Notes under the pieces: model-generated
What the model saw: the letters and a program-made list of their open reading frames with translations, nothing else
What the model was told of the DNA's origin: nothing
Databases searched by the model: none
Program-made: the position numbers and the translations under genes
Source: Arabidopsis thaliana
Taxonomy: Eukaryota > Streptophyta > Magnoliopsida > Brassicales > Brassicaceae
DNA: 64,000 bases
Assembly (NCBI RefSeq): GCF_000001735.4
Contig: NC_003076.8
Location: 6,820,001-6,884,000, forward strand
Direction: 5' to 3'
Shown here: piece after piece, positions 9,203-21,024 of the stretch
Layout: each line of letters begins with the position of its first letter
How positions within the stretch are numbered: position 1 is the stretch's first letter

Positions 9203-11208
9203 ATGGGTAGAGGAAAGATCGAGATAAAGAGGATAGAGAACGCAAACAACAGAGTGGTGACGTTCTCAAAGAGGAGGAATGGATTGGTGAAGAAGGCTAA
9301 AGAGATCACAGTTCTTTGTGATGCAAAAGTTGCCCTCATAATCTTTGCAAGTAATGGTAAGATGATTGATTACTGTTGTCCTTCCATGGATCTTGGTGCT
9401 ATGTTGGACCAATACCAGAAGTTATCTGGCAAGAAACTATGGGATGCTAAGCATGAGGTAATTTTGCTCTCTTTTTAATCTAAAGTTTCTTTGTCTCAAA
9501 AATATTCCATGGCCAAAATCATGTAATAAGTTTTCAATTTCTTTACCAAAAACATGTCAAAAGACCCTTGAATCTTTAACCCTAGATGCAGATCTACTAT
9601 AGTGTTTTGTCTCAAAAACATATATTCTGAGCTAGATATCATGAAATTGGTTATTTAATTTTCTTTTCCTAAAATATGTCAAAGAGAAAGAAAAATACTC
9701 TAACCCTAGATGCAGATCTACAAAGGTTTCTTTGTGTATGTAGCCTAACATGCGTCTTTATTGATTTTCTTGTACTCAACAAGACATGGAGCCACAAAAC
9801 ATGGAAGTTATTCTTTTCTTTTGTTCCTGCTTAATTTGTATAATCTAGAGTATATCTAACCAACTGTGTTTTGAAACCATCAAGACCAAATCTTATGCGA
9901 ATCAGATCCGTAGTTTATGGAGTTATTAATTGAGAGAAAAATCTGGGATGTGATATGTATCTGGGAATGAGAATTTCTGATTAGTACACTGATTTTACGT
10001 TTCTGGCTTTCAAAACTAATTGAAAACTTGAAAATTGCTTTTGAGTTTTGAGTATCCTTTTTAAATTAAATTTTGATGCAAATATTATATGTATTATTAA
10101 TTAGCTCTGACAAATGTAGGTTTAGTTCTCACAAATGAGATATATCTCTATAGGGTAATAAGCATACAGAGGCTTTTATACCATTTAAGTCACTGCCTAG
10201 TAGTATTTGTGCATGTATATCTGTGTATGCTTTTACATATACTAATATCAATATATATACATATATGTGTGTCAGTGTGTGTGTGTGTGTTATATGCTTT
10301 GCATGAAACATGAACATAGAGAGACTTGTCATGGATTGCTTCTTTGTATATCTATATTTATGTTTAGTTTGTACAGATTACTAAGTATTTTTTTTGTTTG
10401 ATCTAAATTCTTAAAACCTTTATTGCTCATCTAATACATATTTTTTGTCTCCAGAACCTTAGCAATGAGATTGATAGGATCAAGAAAGAGAATGATAGCT
10501 TACAACTGGAGCTCAGGTCATTATTCTTCACCCTTCATTGCCATATCTTTACCCTAGTATAGTATATATATAAAACATTTGATTATAATAATGTTGAAAT
10601 ATCAAATTGAGAAGTTCATGGAAATTGTGACTACAGGCATTTGAAGGGAGAAGATATACAGTCTCTCAACTTGAAAAATCTGATGGCTGTCGAGCACGCC
10701 ATTGAACATGGCCTCGACAAAGTCCGAGACCACCAGGTATGTATACATTTCTACATACATTCATACACATGAATATATTTAACTTCTTATTTGGTCTGCT
10801 TGGCACAGATGGAGATCCTTATATCAAAGAGGAGAAATGTGAGCATATAACTAATCTTATAGTACTCTACTTCTTAGCTTTCGGATTGAAATATGTATTA
10901 ATGGTTGCATCATTCTTTCTTAACAGGAGAAGATGATGGCGGAGGAGCAACGGCAACTCACTTTCCAGCTGGTATACATATAATGAATCTTCATGCATTT
11001 ATAAGTTTTAATAATGATTTGGTTTGAAACTATTAGTATGTTTATGTAAAGATATGGTTTTTGGAAATTGCAGCAACAACAGGAGATGGCTATAGCAAGC
11101 AACGCAAGAGGAATGATGATGAGAGATCATGATGGGCAGTTTGGATATAGAGTGCAACCGATTCAGCCAAATCTTCAGGAAAAGATTATGTCTTTGGTCA
11201 TCGATTGA
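9203..11208 (+). CDS. PI: Floral homeotic MADS-box protein PISTILLATA
   Basis: Six coding exons: 9203-9457, 10455-10516, 10637-10736, 10809-10838, 10927-10971 and 11074-11208, giving 208 residues, identical in size to Arabidopsis PI (AT5G20240). Residues 1-57 are the MADS DNA-binding domain ([20 protein letters not shown] onward, with SKRRNGL and [14 protein letters not shown]). They are followed by the I region, a keratin-like K domain (about 85-170) and a short C-domain with the PI motif around [15 protein letters not shown] pairs with AP3 to bind CArG boxes and specify petals and stamens (class B function). Exon 4 is only 30 nt, typical of MIKC genes. Intron 1 is about 1 kb and includes a tandem duplication. 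Confidence 0.99.
9490..9725. repeat. Imperfect tandem duplication in PI intron 1
   Basis: Two diverged copies of a ~120-base unit lie head to tail. The 20-base word TAACCCTAGATGCAGATCTA occurs exactly at 9577 and again at 9701. GTCTCAAAAA recurs at 9493 and 9609, and (A)AACATGTCAAA/AATATGTCAAA lies between them. Confidence 0.85.
10238..10290. repeat. AT/GT microsatellite in PI intron 1
   Basis: ATATATATACATATATGTGT followed by a GTCAGTGTGTGTGTGTGTGT tract, in the intron just upstream of exon 2. A short-repeat marker locus; no regulatory role is implied. Confidence 0.8.
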
Positions 11209-13729
11209 TCATCGAGATTTTATAATCTCATCCTGATCAACTCCTATCTATAATATCGTGGTCTTTAGTTTGTCTTTATCAATCTGTGTGTCTTAATCTC
11301 GAGCAACATATATACTCGCTATCAGACTTTTTACTTAAGCTATATGTGTGTTGTTTGCTTATGACCTCTATGTATTGGTTGTGTTGTGTGCTTAAACGTT
11401 TCGAACTAATTGATCTGTGTGAAACTTATTATTCTGTGATAAGCTATTTGTGATAAAGAAGAAGATCCTTTTCTCTTTCTAAAAGTTAGAATTGTTCTCT
11501 AACTAATTTGGAGAGAAAAAAAAAAGAAAAAAAATTGGAGTAAAATAAAAAGGTAAACGTAAAATGTTATACAATATTTTGTCTGGATACCCTTCAATAA
11601 TTTTACTTTGAATAAATATGTCTTCATACAAAGAGGTTATGGTCGTAAAAATTAAAAAAATGTGGTTGAACTTTATATCTTCCCCCTTCAAAAGCCTGTA
11701 TTAACAACCTTTTTTCTTAAGAAACTAAAATCTAAAAAATGTAGAAATCAGCCTTGGCCGCTCTTCTTTAAGGCTAAAGAGAATGGTGTTTATGTAGGTT
11801 ATTGGGTTCTGACTAGTGACTATATTTAACGATATATGGGCCCTTATCCATTGTTGACCCATAAATACGTTTTAGTTAACATGTACAAAGACAACTTTGT
11901 AATCACTCAACCAATATTCTGCAGTTTAATCTTGCTTTCATAAAATTTCAATATTCTTTAGCAAAAAAAAAAAAAAAAAAAAACAATTTCAATATTGATG
12001 GTGACAGAGAAAATTCATCCTCAAAACATTGCTCCTAATTAATTGATATATGAGACGTGTAGAGGTTTGAAAATTTACCATGGCTTTTCGTGATAAATTG
12101 GTGACACAGAAAATCGCCAAAATAGTGATGGTAACTTGGTCAGGTGGCTACCTCTTAACCTCCAAATGACTGATTGGAGAGGAAATATTTTGGTTAATCC
12201 CCTAACAAAATGATGATGAATAATTTTAAAAATACAGTTTTAACAAAATAAAAATAAAATTATGAATATGTGTGATGATAAACATTAATAACCTGACAAA
12301 CCCTTATCCGCCAACTAATGTATAATGAATGGATAAACCCATAGGGTCCAATTGGACAACAACTTTCTAACTTTTTGTTCTCTCAAAATAAAATAAAGAC
12401 AAGTTGATTTGCTTTCCCAATCACTTTCTGAACCAAATCACTTGCTGCAAGCGAATCATGAATCGCCGAACATTTCGTTTTCTGTTATTATGAGTATAAC
12501 AATGAAAACAAAGAAACAACAGAAAGAAAAAATCAAATAATTCGTTTTCGTGTAGGCGTGTAGCACTCGCTCTCTCTATTTAAGATTTATTTTCATACAA
12601 TGAGTTTTTTTTTTTCTAGAAAACCATGGGCACTTGTGGGGCTGTAGTGGGGGCATGCAGCCGCACATTGCTCAATATCTGTTGAAGCAAGTTGATCTGC
12701 GAAGATAATATTGCCACTTGGTATATGAACCTTCTGTCCATTGCACCGCACCCAATTGATTTTACACTTTTCACAATTCTATTCAAATTATATTCTTAAG
12801 TTTTGATACATTTCTTCTTAGGTAAAAGTTACAGAAGAACCTTTAAACCAATACTTGGGTTGGGAGTTAGGACATTGACATAGATTAGTTATAACCATAT
12901 AAATTATATAGATGACAATCCCATTTATTAGAATGAGAAGAGGAGATATTAAAAGTTGAGAAGAAAAATCATGCAACAGGAAAGTTTTACAAATATTGGA
13001 CTAAGAAAACAATTAAATCATTAAAAGTTAAAAACAGTCAATTTTAGCTTACAAGTTGCAAGAAAACTTCTATTTTGAGATTGATGTTGAAGAAAACAAT
13101 TTAGTTGGTGATAAGGTCGTCCCAATTACCCGCTGACACGATGACACGTAATACGGCCGTGGAAACAAATCTTTTAATCCTTAAAAGACAAAATATCTTT
13201 AAATATCCTTATGTGTTCCAGCATTTATCCTACGTGGCATCCTCATCCTCCCTTTAAAACTTGTCAACGGTCAACTATTGTTTTATTTCTTTTTGTGGTA
13301 TTAATCTTTCATTCATTTGTCAAAAAAAAAGTTTGGGTTTATAACCGTATGCGAATATTTGAGTAGTCATGTCACATCTTTCGCAAAATTCATAATCACC
13401 TCAACATTTTTGCATAATTTGACCATTTAATACATAAACCATAGAAAAATATATCAATTAATGTCTGAGATTACTTGCAATCTTGCACAATACGAAAGAA
13501 ACAATCACAAGAAACGTAAGACGTGTAACTTAAAAACCAAAGTAATTAGAAAATAAAAGAGAGATCCAATTCAACATCCAATTTTTTTTTATCCTTTATG
13601 AGAAAAACAAAATCCAAAATAAGAAAGTATTTATTTAATATTATAAATTCAACTGAGTTAAGCGTCCTACAAACTTGTAAAAAAACTCACCAAACGAGGA
13701 AAGCCAAAGAGAGAGAGAGAGAAACAAAA
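11209..13729 (+). other. PI-DIN10 intergenic region
   Basis: About 2.5 kb of AT-rich DNA. It contains an A run (~11963-11982), TTATCC words near 13206-13242 and 13580 that resemble the sugar-repressible element reported for starvation-induced genes, and ACGT-core words (GACACGTAA ~13143, TACGTGGCA ~13230). A GC-richer patch at 12625-12785 stays open in two minus frames but is not recognised. No gene is called. Confidence 0.5.
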
Positions 13730-16635
13730 ATGGCGTCACAGAGTTGCTACAATGGAATCCATCGTATAAAAAGGGTTCATCCTCTGATTCACTCTCTCAC
13801 ATTTCATCGATTCTCCTCATCTTCTCTTCCATTCAAATCTCACATTCCCTCTTCACAACAACAGCTTCGTATTCGCTCATCTTCTTCGCTTTCTGGTATC
13901 GCATCTTAATCACCATCTATCTCCTTTCAATCATTCTATGTTCCCAGATTTTGCGTCTAACAACGACTTTTTATTGTTTTATCTCCATATCTTGGAAATC
14001 GCAGGCATTGTTCGTCTACTCGAGGATTTCAATTTTGGTCATACAAGGTACTCTTTCTTTCGATCTATTAGAACCCAGAATCAGACTTCATCTCAGAACT
14101 CTGGATCTTTGATAAAACTCCGAAATTTGGGATTTTTTTTTTACAGAGAAGCGAAGCAGCGTCGCCGTTCAAGACGAGGTACAGAGAAAACGAAGAAGAA
14201 GAAGATATGACGATTAAACCGGCGGTTCGTATTTCCGACGGGAATCTAATCATCAAAAACCGGACGATTCTAACCGGTGTACCAGATAATGTCATCACGA
14301 CGTCAGCATCGGAAGCTGGACCGGTAGAAGGAGTCTTCGTCGGAGCTGTATTTAACAAGGAAGAGAGTAAACACATCGTACCGATCGGTACGCTTCGCAA
14401 TTCCCGGTTTATGTCTTGTTTCCGGTTTAAGCTCTGGTGGATGGCCCAGAGAATGGGAGAAATGGGCCGAGATATTCCCTACGAGACGCAGTTCTTATTG
14501 GTCGAGAGCAACGATGGGTCCCACCTTGAGTCTGACGGAGCTAACGGCGTCGAGTGTAACCAGAAAGTTTACACCGTTTTCTTGCCGTTAATCGAAGGAT
14601 CTTTCCGTTCGTGTCTCCAAGGAAACGTTAACGATGAGGTTGAGCTCTGTTTGGAGAGTGGTGACGTGGACACTAAACGGTCGTCGTTTACTCACTCTCT
14701 GTATATTCACGCCGGTACAGATCCGTTTCAGACAATAACGGACGCTATTCGCACCGTTAAGTTGCATCTGAATAGTTTCCGTCAACGTCACGAAAAGAAG
14801 CTTCCAGGGATCGTTGACTACTTCGGATGGTGCACTTGGGACGCGTTTTATCAAGAAGTGACTCAGGAAGGCGTCGAAGCTGGTCTTAAGTCTCTCGCCG
14901 CCGGTGGTACGCCGCCGAAGTTTGTTATCATAGACGACGGTTGGCAATCAGTTGAGAGAGATGCCACGGTGGAGGCCGGAGATGAGAAGAAAGAGTCACC
15001 GATTTTTCGACTGACGGGGATCAAGGAGAACGAAAAGTTTAAGAAGAAGGATGATCCAAACGTTGGGATTAAGAACATTGTCAAGATTGCTAAGGAGAAA
15101 CACGGTTTGAAATATGTTTACGTGTGGCACGCGATAACGGGTTATTGGGGCGGAGTTAGACCCGGGGAAGAATACGGATCTGTTATGAAATATCCTAATA
15201 TGTCAAAGGGTGTGGTGGAGAATGATCCGACGTGGAAGACTGATGTAATGACGCTGCAAGGGTTGGGTTTGGTTAGCCCCAAGAAAGTGTATAAGTTTTA
15301 CAATGAGCTTCATAGTTACTTGGCTGATGCTGGCGTGGACGGTGTGAAAGTGGATGTGCAGTGTGTATTGGAGACTTTGGGTGGTGGTTTAGGCGGTCGG
15401 GTTGAGCTGACTCGTCAGTTTCATCAAGCTCTTGACTCCTCTGTTGCTAAGAACTTCCCGGATAATGGCTGCATTGCTTGTATGAGCCATAATACGGATG
15501 CTCTTTACTGCTCGAAGCAAGCAGCTGTGATTAGAGCATCAGATGATTTCTATCCACGGGATCCGGTGTCTCATACCATCCATATAGCCTCCGTTGCTTA
15601 TAACAGTGTGTTCTTGGGAGAGTTTATGCAGCCTGACTGGGATATGTTCCATTCCGTGCACCCTGCTGCAGAGTATCATGCCTCTGCTAGGGCCATCAGT
15701 GGTGGGCCTCTCTATGTCAGGTATCATCATTCAACTACTAGTATATCTCTCTAGTTGAACTTGCCTGTTGATTGCAAACTTACATTGTTACATGTTGTTT
15801 GTGTTCTTAATATATAGTGATTCTCCTGGAAAGCACAACTTTGAGCTTCTAAGAAAGCTTGTATTGCCTGATGGATCGATTCTTCGTGCTCGACTCCCTG
15901 GTAGACCAACTCGCGATTGTTTGTTCGCTGATCCTGCCCGTGATGGTGTCAGGTAAGCAAATTTGGCTTATAAAGATAATTCTTCAAAACTTTTTGGTTT
16001 CTCATTTTCTTAATATGCTTTGTTTTGGTTTCAGCTTGCTAAAGATATGGAACATGAACAAGTACACTGGAGTTCTTGGCGTGTATAACTGCCAAGGAGC
16101 AGCTTGGAGCAGCACAGAGAGAAAAAACATTTTCCACCAGACTAAAACTGATAGCCTCACTGGCTCCATTCGTGGTCGTGATGTGCATTCAATATCGGAG
16201 GCCTCCACTGATCCAACAACCTGGAATGGAGACTGTGCTGTTTACTCCCAGAGCAGAGGCGAACTTATTGTTATGCCATACAATGTGTCTCTTCCAGTCT
16301 CACTCAAAATCCGTGAGCACGAGATCTTCACGGTGAGCCCCATTAGTCATCTTGTTGATGGTGTATCTTTTGCCCCAATTGGTCTAGTAAACATGTACAA
16401 TTCGGGAGGAGCTATCGAAGGACTTAGATATGAAGCCGAGAAGATGAAAGTGGTAATGGAAGTTAAAGGATGTGGCAAATTCGGATCTTACTCTTCTGTG
16501 AAGCCTAAGAGATGCGTTGTTGAGTCAAATGAGATTGCATTCGAGTACGATTCCTCCTCTGGATTGGTCACCTTTGAGTTAGACAAAATGCCTATAGAGA
16601 ACAAACGATTTCATCTGATCCAAGTTGAGTTATGA
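13730..16635 (+). CDS. DIN10: Raffinose synthase/SIP1-like GH36 family protein, dark-inducible 10
   Basis: The core frame uses exons 14207-15720, 15818-15952 and 16035-16635, coding for 749 residues starting MTIKPAV, the usual form of DIN10 (AT5G20250). It is a GH36 enzyme of the galactinol-sucrose galactosyltransferase/alkaline alpha-galactosidase group. The (beta/alpha)8 domain shows [23 protein letters not shown], the presumed nucleophile Asp in GVKVDVQC and the acid/base Asp in RASDDFYP. Expected substrates are galactinol, raffinose or sucrose; activity cannot be assigned from sequence alone. Upstream exons 13730-13895 and 14005-14047 can join in frame to an acceptor at 14148, adding 89 residues with a plastid-transit look. 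The listed start is for that longer form; 14207 is the conservative start. The gene converges on the exostosin gene. Confidence 0.95.
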
Positions 16636-16805
16636 AGAGTGATTCATACAATTCATTAAACAAAAACAGTCTCAAAACAGTTTTAAATAGTCTTTATTAT
16701 TTGTAAACCTTTGGTTACCATTGTAGCTACTTTCAATGTTATACTACAGTTCACGTTATTGTTCTATACCAATATTAATTCCCCAAAAAAAACAGAGTAT
16801 CACTA

Positions 16806-19589
16806 CTAAGGCAACCTCAGGTTTAGTCTTCTCAACCAAACAGAGTGAAGAAGCATTCTAAGCATATCAAACGGTTGTGACGGTCTGTTGATCACGAAAT
16901 GTCTCTGGACCTGCAAAACCCTTCTCTGCAACACCCTGTAGCGTCTCCAGGATATGCTCTTTAGTATGGTTTTGATCTCAGGGATCTTCTTAGAAGGAAC
17001 ATGAATGGTGAACTTAGTCCAATCAAGAACGTCTGAGAAAGGCAAGGCGTAGTGATCAGAGATGATGACAGGGACGCAACCTAAGTTAATGGCTGCAACG
17101 ACTCGAGGGCTAGCCACTTCGTAGCCACTAGGACAGAGACAGAACCTTGCCGTAGCCATGAGCTTGAAGTAGTCTTTGTTTTTGGCTAAGTACTCGTGGA
17201 CTTGGACCTCCTCATCTTTGTCTTTCCAATGCTGCAATAGAATTCTGCGGATATAACCGTGTGAACCCCCTGCGAAGAAAGCAAGGATGGGTCGGTCATG
17301 GCCCGAAGAGCGCGATAACCGAGGTGGTCCCAGGTGGCCTCCGGGGATGTTGATCTCCGGGATTGAGACGTCTCGTTGGGGCATGAAACCTTCTGATGTG
17401 TTGGCGTTGCAGAGAACTCTTATCAGGTTTTTCATCAGCTCCGGGTTCGATCCTGAGACGTCTGGTGCCTGCAAGAGTCTTTAAAAATGTTACATTTCAG
17501 TAGCAACATCACAAAAATAAGTCTGGTTCCAGAAAGAAAACAAACCCAATCATGGCAAGAAACGTAGAAATGGTCGGCTCCAAGGCTTCTGTTCCAATAA
17601 GGATACTTGTGAGCCACAACATCGACGTAGTCAAGAAAAACTTTGTGAAGTTGTTCCCTCGAGTAGGTCACGAGCGGCCGGTATAGGTAATGAACGATGT
17701 TGGCGACGCTGACAGGGAGGAGAAAGGCATGAGCCTCTTCGGGGTTGTTAGCCGCGAACGGGCTCATCCCTGTCTCGATCTCGTCCATGAATTGGCCTTC
17801 AATGCTGTATATGTTGTTCATTGGACCCATGTGAACTAACGGTGTCTCTCCTTCTCTGTACACCCACACTTTGAATTTCTTCTCCATCTCTATATGGCTT
17901 CTGCTCAATTTCATAAGAAAAAGTGTTGTTACTACTCGATCATAATTCATAAACACAGTGAAGTACATTTGTTCCTAGCTACAATTTTTGTTTATTTAAA
18001 GTTTGTCTACGAATTTGTGATAGACTAATCACAACTCACAAGACAGTTTTTGAATACGGTTAGGTAATTTCTTACTATGTATTTAGAGTAATTTAATTCT
18101 CTTTTAATAAAATAACTGGGAGCAGCAATTCAATTTTGCAACAAGCAAAGAAATGATGATTTTGAAGTCAATAAAAAGTAGTACAATACAACTAAACATT
18201 TTTTTTTTTTTTTTTACTCTAATAACTAAACTAAGGTTGTAATGTGAAGATAACATAGAGCTGTGACTACAATTACCAAAGCAGGGCTTTAAGTAGGCGC
18301 TACGTTTCTCTACCCGCATACCATTGTGCATATATAGTATAGTCCCTTAATTAAGACACGTTGACTATATAAAAAATTTACATACTTTTCTGAATATTAT
18401 AAAGTTTACGCAATTCTTTAAGAGAGGTACAATTTGCTTTAAGATTTGGGAGAAAGATTTATTTTGGTATTTACTATACACACGCTTGGTTGTGTGTAAT
18501 ATAAGCAATACAATGTATTGAAGTAAAAACAAGTATAAGAGCATGGACACTTAAATAGTTATAATATAAACCATATAACAAAGTGAAAATGAATACTTAA
18601 ATAGTTCAATCTTGAGTTTAACGAGACGCAGAGAACTAAGGAACGAGGAAGGATTAGAATTATACTCAATCGCTTCGTTTCCCATAGCAAACGAGTAAAT
18701 AATTCAAGAAAACCGAATTTATACATACTCCAAATGAAGGGAATAAAAAGGATTTCGAAAATAATTTATTCATGTAAACAATAAATGTATTTTGCTTAAA
18801 AATCATTGTCGAATGTCGGTTACACTTTTGAGGTAAATTTTGAATTTCTCTTCTTTGAAATCCAAATGATCTGGGGAGAAAATTATGGGTAACTTAAATG
18901 AAAATTGTCATATCATTAGCATAAAATGTAGTTGTATACTTAATAATTTTCATATTGACTAGTTTTTTTCCCCCAATAAAATCTTAGTATTACATTTATT
19001 TCCTAGTATGGAAAGTAACTTTAAATGAAAATTTGAAAGACAAAAAAAAAAGGAGAAACGAAGAAAAAAAGGAAACAGAAACTTACTGATGAAATGCAAA
19101 AGCGTTTCTGTAAACGGCTCCTCGAGGAACAAAGGTTTCTTCTTTGTCCGATACAAACTTCTTCAACCTCACGGCTTCACGTATGGCGGATCTTGATTTT
19201 GCTAAACCTTCCTCAATTATGTTCCTCTTATTTCCTTTCTTATTACAACAAATTATATATATTCAAAAGTCAAAACAAATCTATAGCATAAATGAACAAA
19301 ATCACGTAAATTAATAAAAACATACATTTTCAGGAGGACTCGAAATTGTTGAAAGGTTTGATGAGGCGACACTAAACTCCATAGACAGGGACGGTGAAGG
19401 AGATGGGGCGAGGGACGTAGCGTCGACGAAAGAAGAGAGAGCGTTCGAGTTTAGGTTTGGAGAAGAGTGATGTTGATAAAAGACGAGAAGAACAAGAAGA
19501 AGAAGAAGAGTTGGAACTAGAGAGAGTTTCATATTAACAAAATTTGATTGTTCCATATTTTTTTTCTCTAGTTTCTTGGGCAGTGACAC
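16806..19589 (-). CDS. Exostosin-family (GT47) glycosyltransferase
   Basis: Four exons on the minus strand: 19589-19326, 19226-19087, 17900-17546 and 17468-16806 (stop TAG). They join in frame to 473 residues, or 462 if the Met at 19556 is used. A single N-terminal hydrophobic segment ([14 protein letters not shown]) makes it a type II Golgi membrane protein, followed by a Ser/Pro-rich stem. The catalytic part has [46 protein letters not shown] split before [34 protein letters not shown] and [15 protein letters not shown]. These are typical of plant exostosin-like GT47 enzymes that build cell-wall polysaccharides or glycoprotein glycans. The donor and acceptor are unknown. Intron 2 is unusually long (1186 nt). 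Map position suggests AT5G20260. Confidence 0.94.
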
Positions 19590-21024
19590 ATTTAGGGTAT
19601 ATACTTATGTAGTAGAGGAATATAAGAGTCTATTATAGTAGAGAATCCAAACCAGCTAAAAGTCTACCAAATAAAATCACTAGAAAGGTAAAAAATTAAA
19701 GCAGAAATGGACCAAAATAAATCCTATTAGGGAAGGAAACGGAAGACTAATAGAGTAATTGAGAAGCAAATAACATTAATTTTGTATTTATTGCTTTATA
19801 AAAATGTTTACCGAATCAGAAGTAAATCTTCATATCGTTCGGGGTTTGGCACCGTCGATCGTTACTAGCTAGCTATCATGGCATGCTTAATTTTAGGGTC
19901 AATTTTGGGTTTGGTTGCAAGAAGAAAAACGAAAAACTTTTATACCCATTATCAAACCGGTTCTTCCCGTACTGCTATAACCGGTCTGAGGCAGGCAAAT
20001 CAAATTTGGGGTGGTTAAGCATAACCGGCATTATAAAGCTTTAGCTGACATGTTTGGTCGTATATTTGTCACTCTTGAAGATAATTTAACAATAACATCA
20101 AATTGGGTTAATTAGAAGAACTGTTTCACGTACGCTATGTTTCACACATCAACCTTAAACTAATGGTGATGGTGTTCGATTCTTTGTTTTACTCATTAAC
20201 CACACATAAAAAAAGTTTCATACATCAAAAGGAAAAAAAAAAAAAGATATATGAAAATATACACCAAGTCTCACGGCAAGACCAAGACATTTGGCTTCCG
20301 AAATTCGAAAAGAGTTTGGGTCCGTTCACGCATTATCGATCAAGAGTCTAGTTACAGAGTGAAGCTTGGTCTTTAATTATGTTTATGTCTGATCAATCCT
20401 TGTCTTGCATCTAATTAACACCTGTATAACCTAGTAACACATATATTTATATCAAATCAAAAAGAACAAAAAAACTTTGAAGCAATAATAAGAGGACTCG
20501 GCTATGAAGAATGAAAAAGGAAGCGGAGACTTTGATGAACATTTGATGGTGCATATATACATATTAATTCTCTTGTGGTTAGGGAATCCTGACACTAAGC
20601 TAAGTGCGCATGTAGATAGATGAAAGAACCATCAACCATGCATGAAGTCCATCCTTTGCATCATTGGTTTTTTTTTTTTTTTATAAAACAAATCATTGGT
20701 TGTTTCAACCGTCAATTTTTGCTTTTGTGTTTACATCAATTTTTTTTTATGTCTTTTCAATTCTGTTTGCTTTCATGATATAAAGCAAACAAACAATTGA
20801 AGTCATCATATTCAAAAACGAAACTATTCAGTGGCAAATATTTGATTTACCATTAACTTCTCATAGAGAAAAAGACTTCTGAAAATCATGCATATTCAAC
20901 AAACATAACAATTAACACAAGTTGAATTACAATTCAATTTAAAACAAATGGGTTATTACAATTTTGTTCACCACGATACAACAAATTAATAATATTATAT
21001 TTAAAAGAATTACAAATATATGGT
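19590..21024. other. Intergenic between the exostosin gene and HHP1
   Basis: About 1.4 kb, AT-rich, with short A and T runs. It should contain the exostosin gene promoter (just above 19589) and HHP1's 3' UTR (below 21025). Short frames here have no recognisable domain. I see no RNA gene or element. Confidence 0.5.

Noticed and set aside
9072..9269. Minus-strand frame over PI's leader and exon 1
   Set aside because: Overlaps the PI start on the opposite strand and is low in complexity.
14068..14400. Minus-strand frame over the DIN10 5' region
   Set aside because: Antisense shadow of the DIN10 leader and first exon, with no independent evidence.
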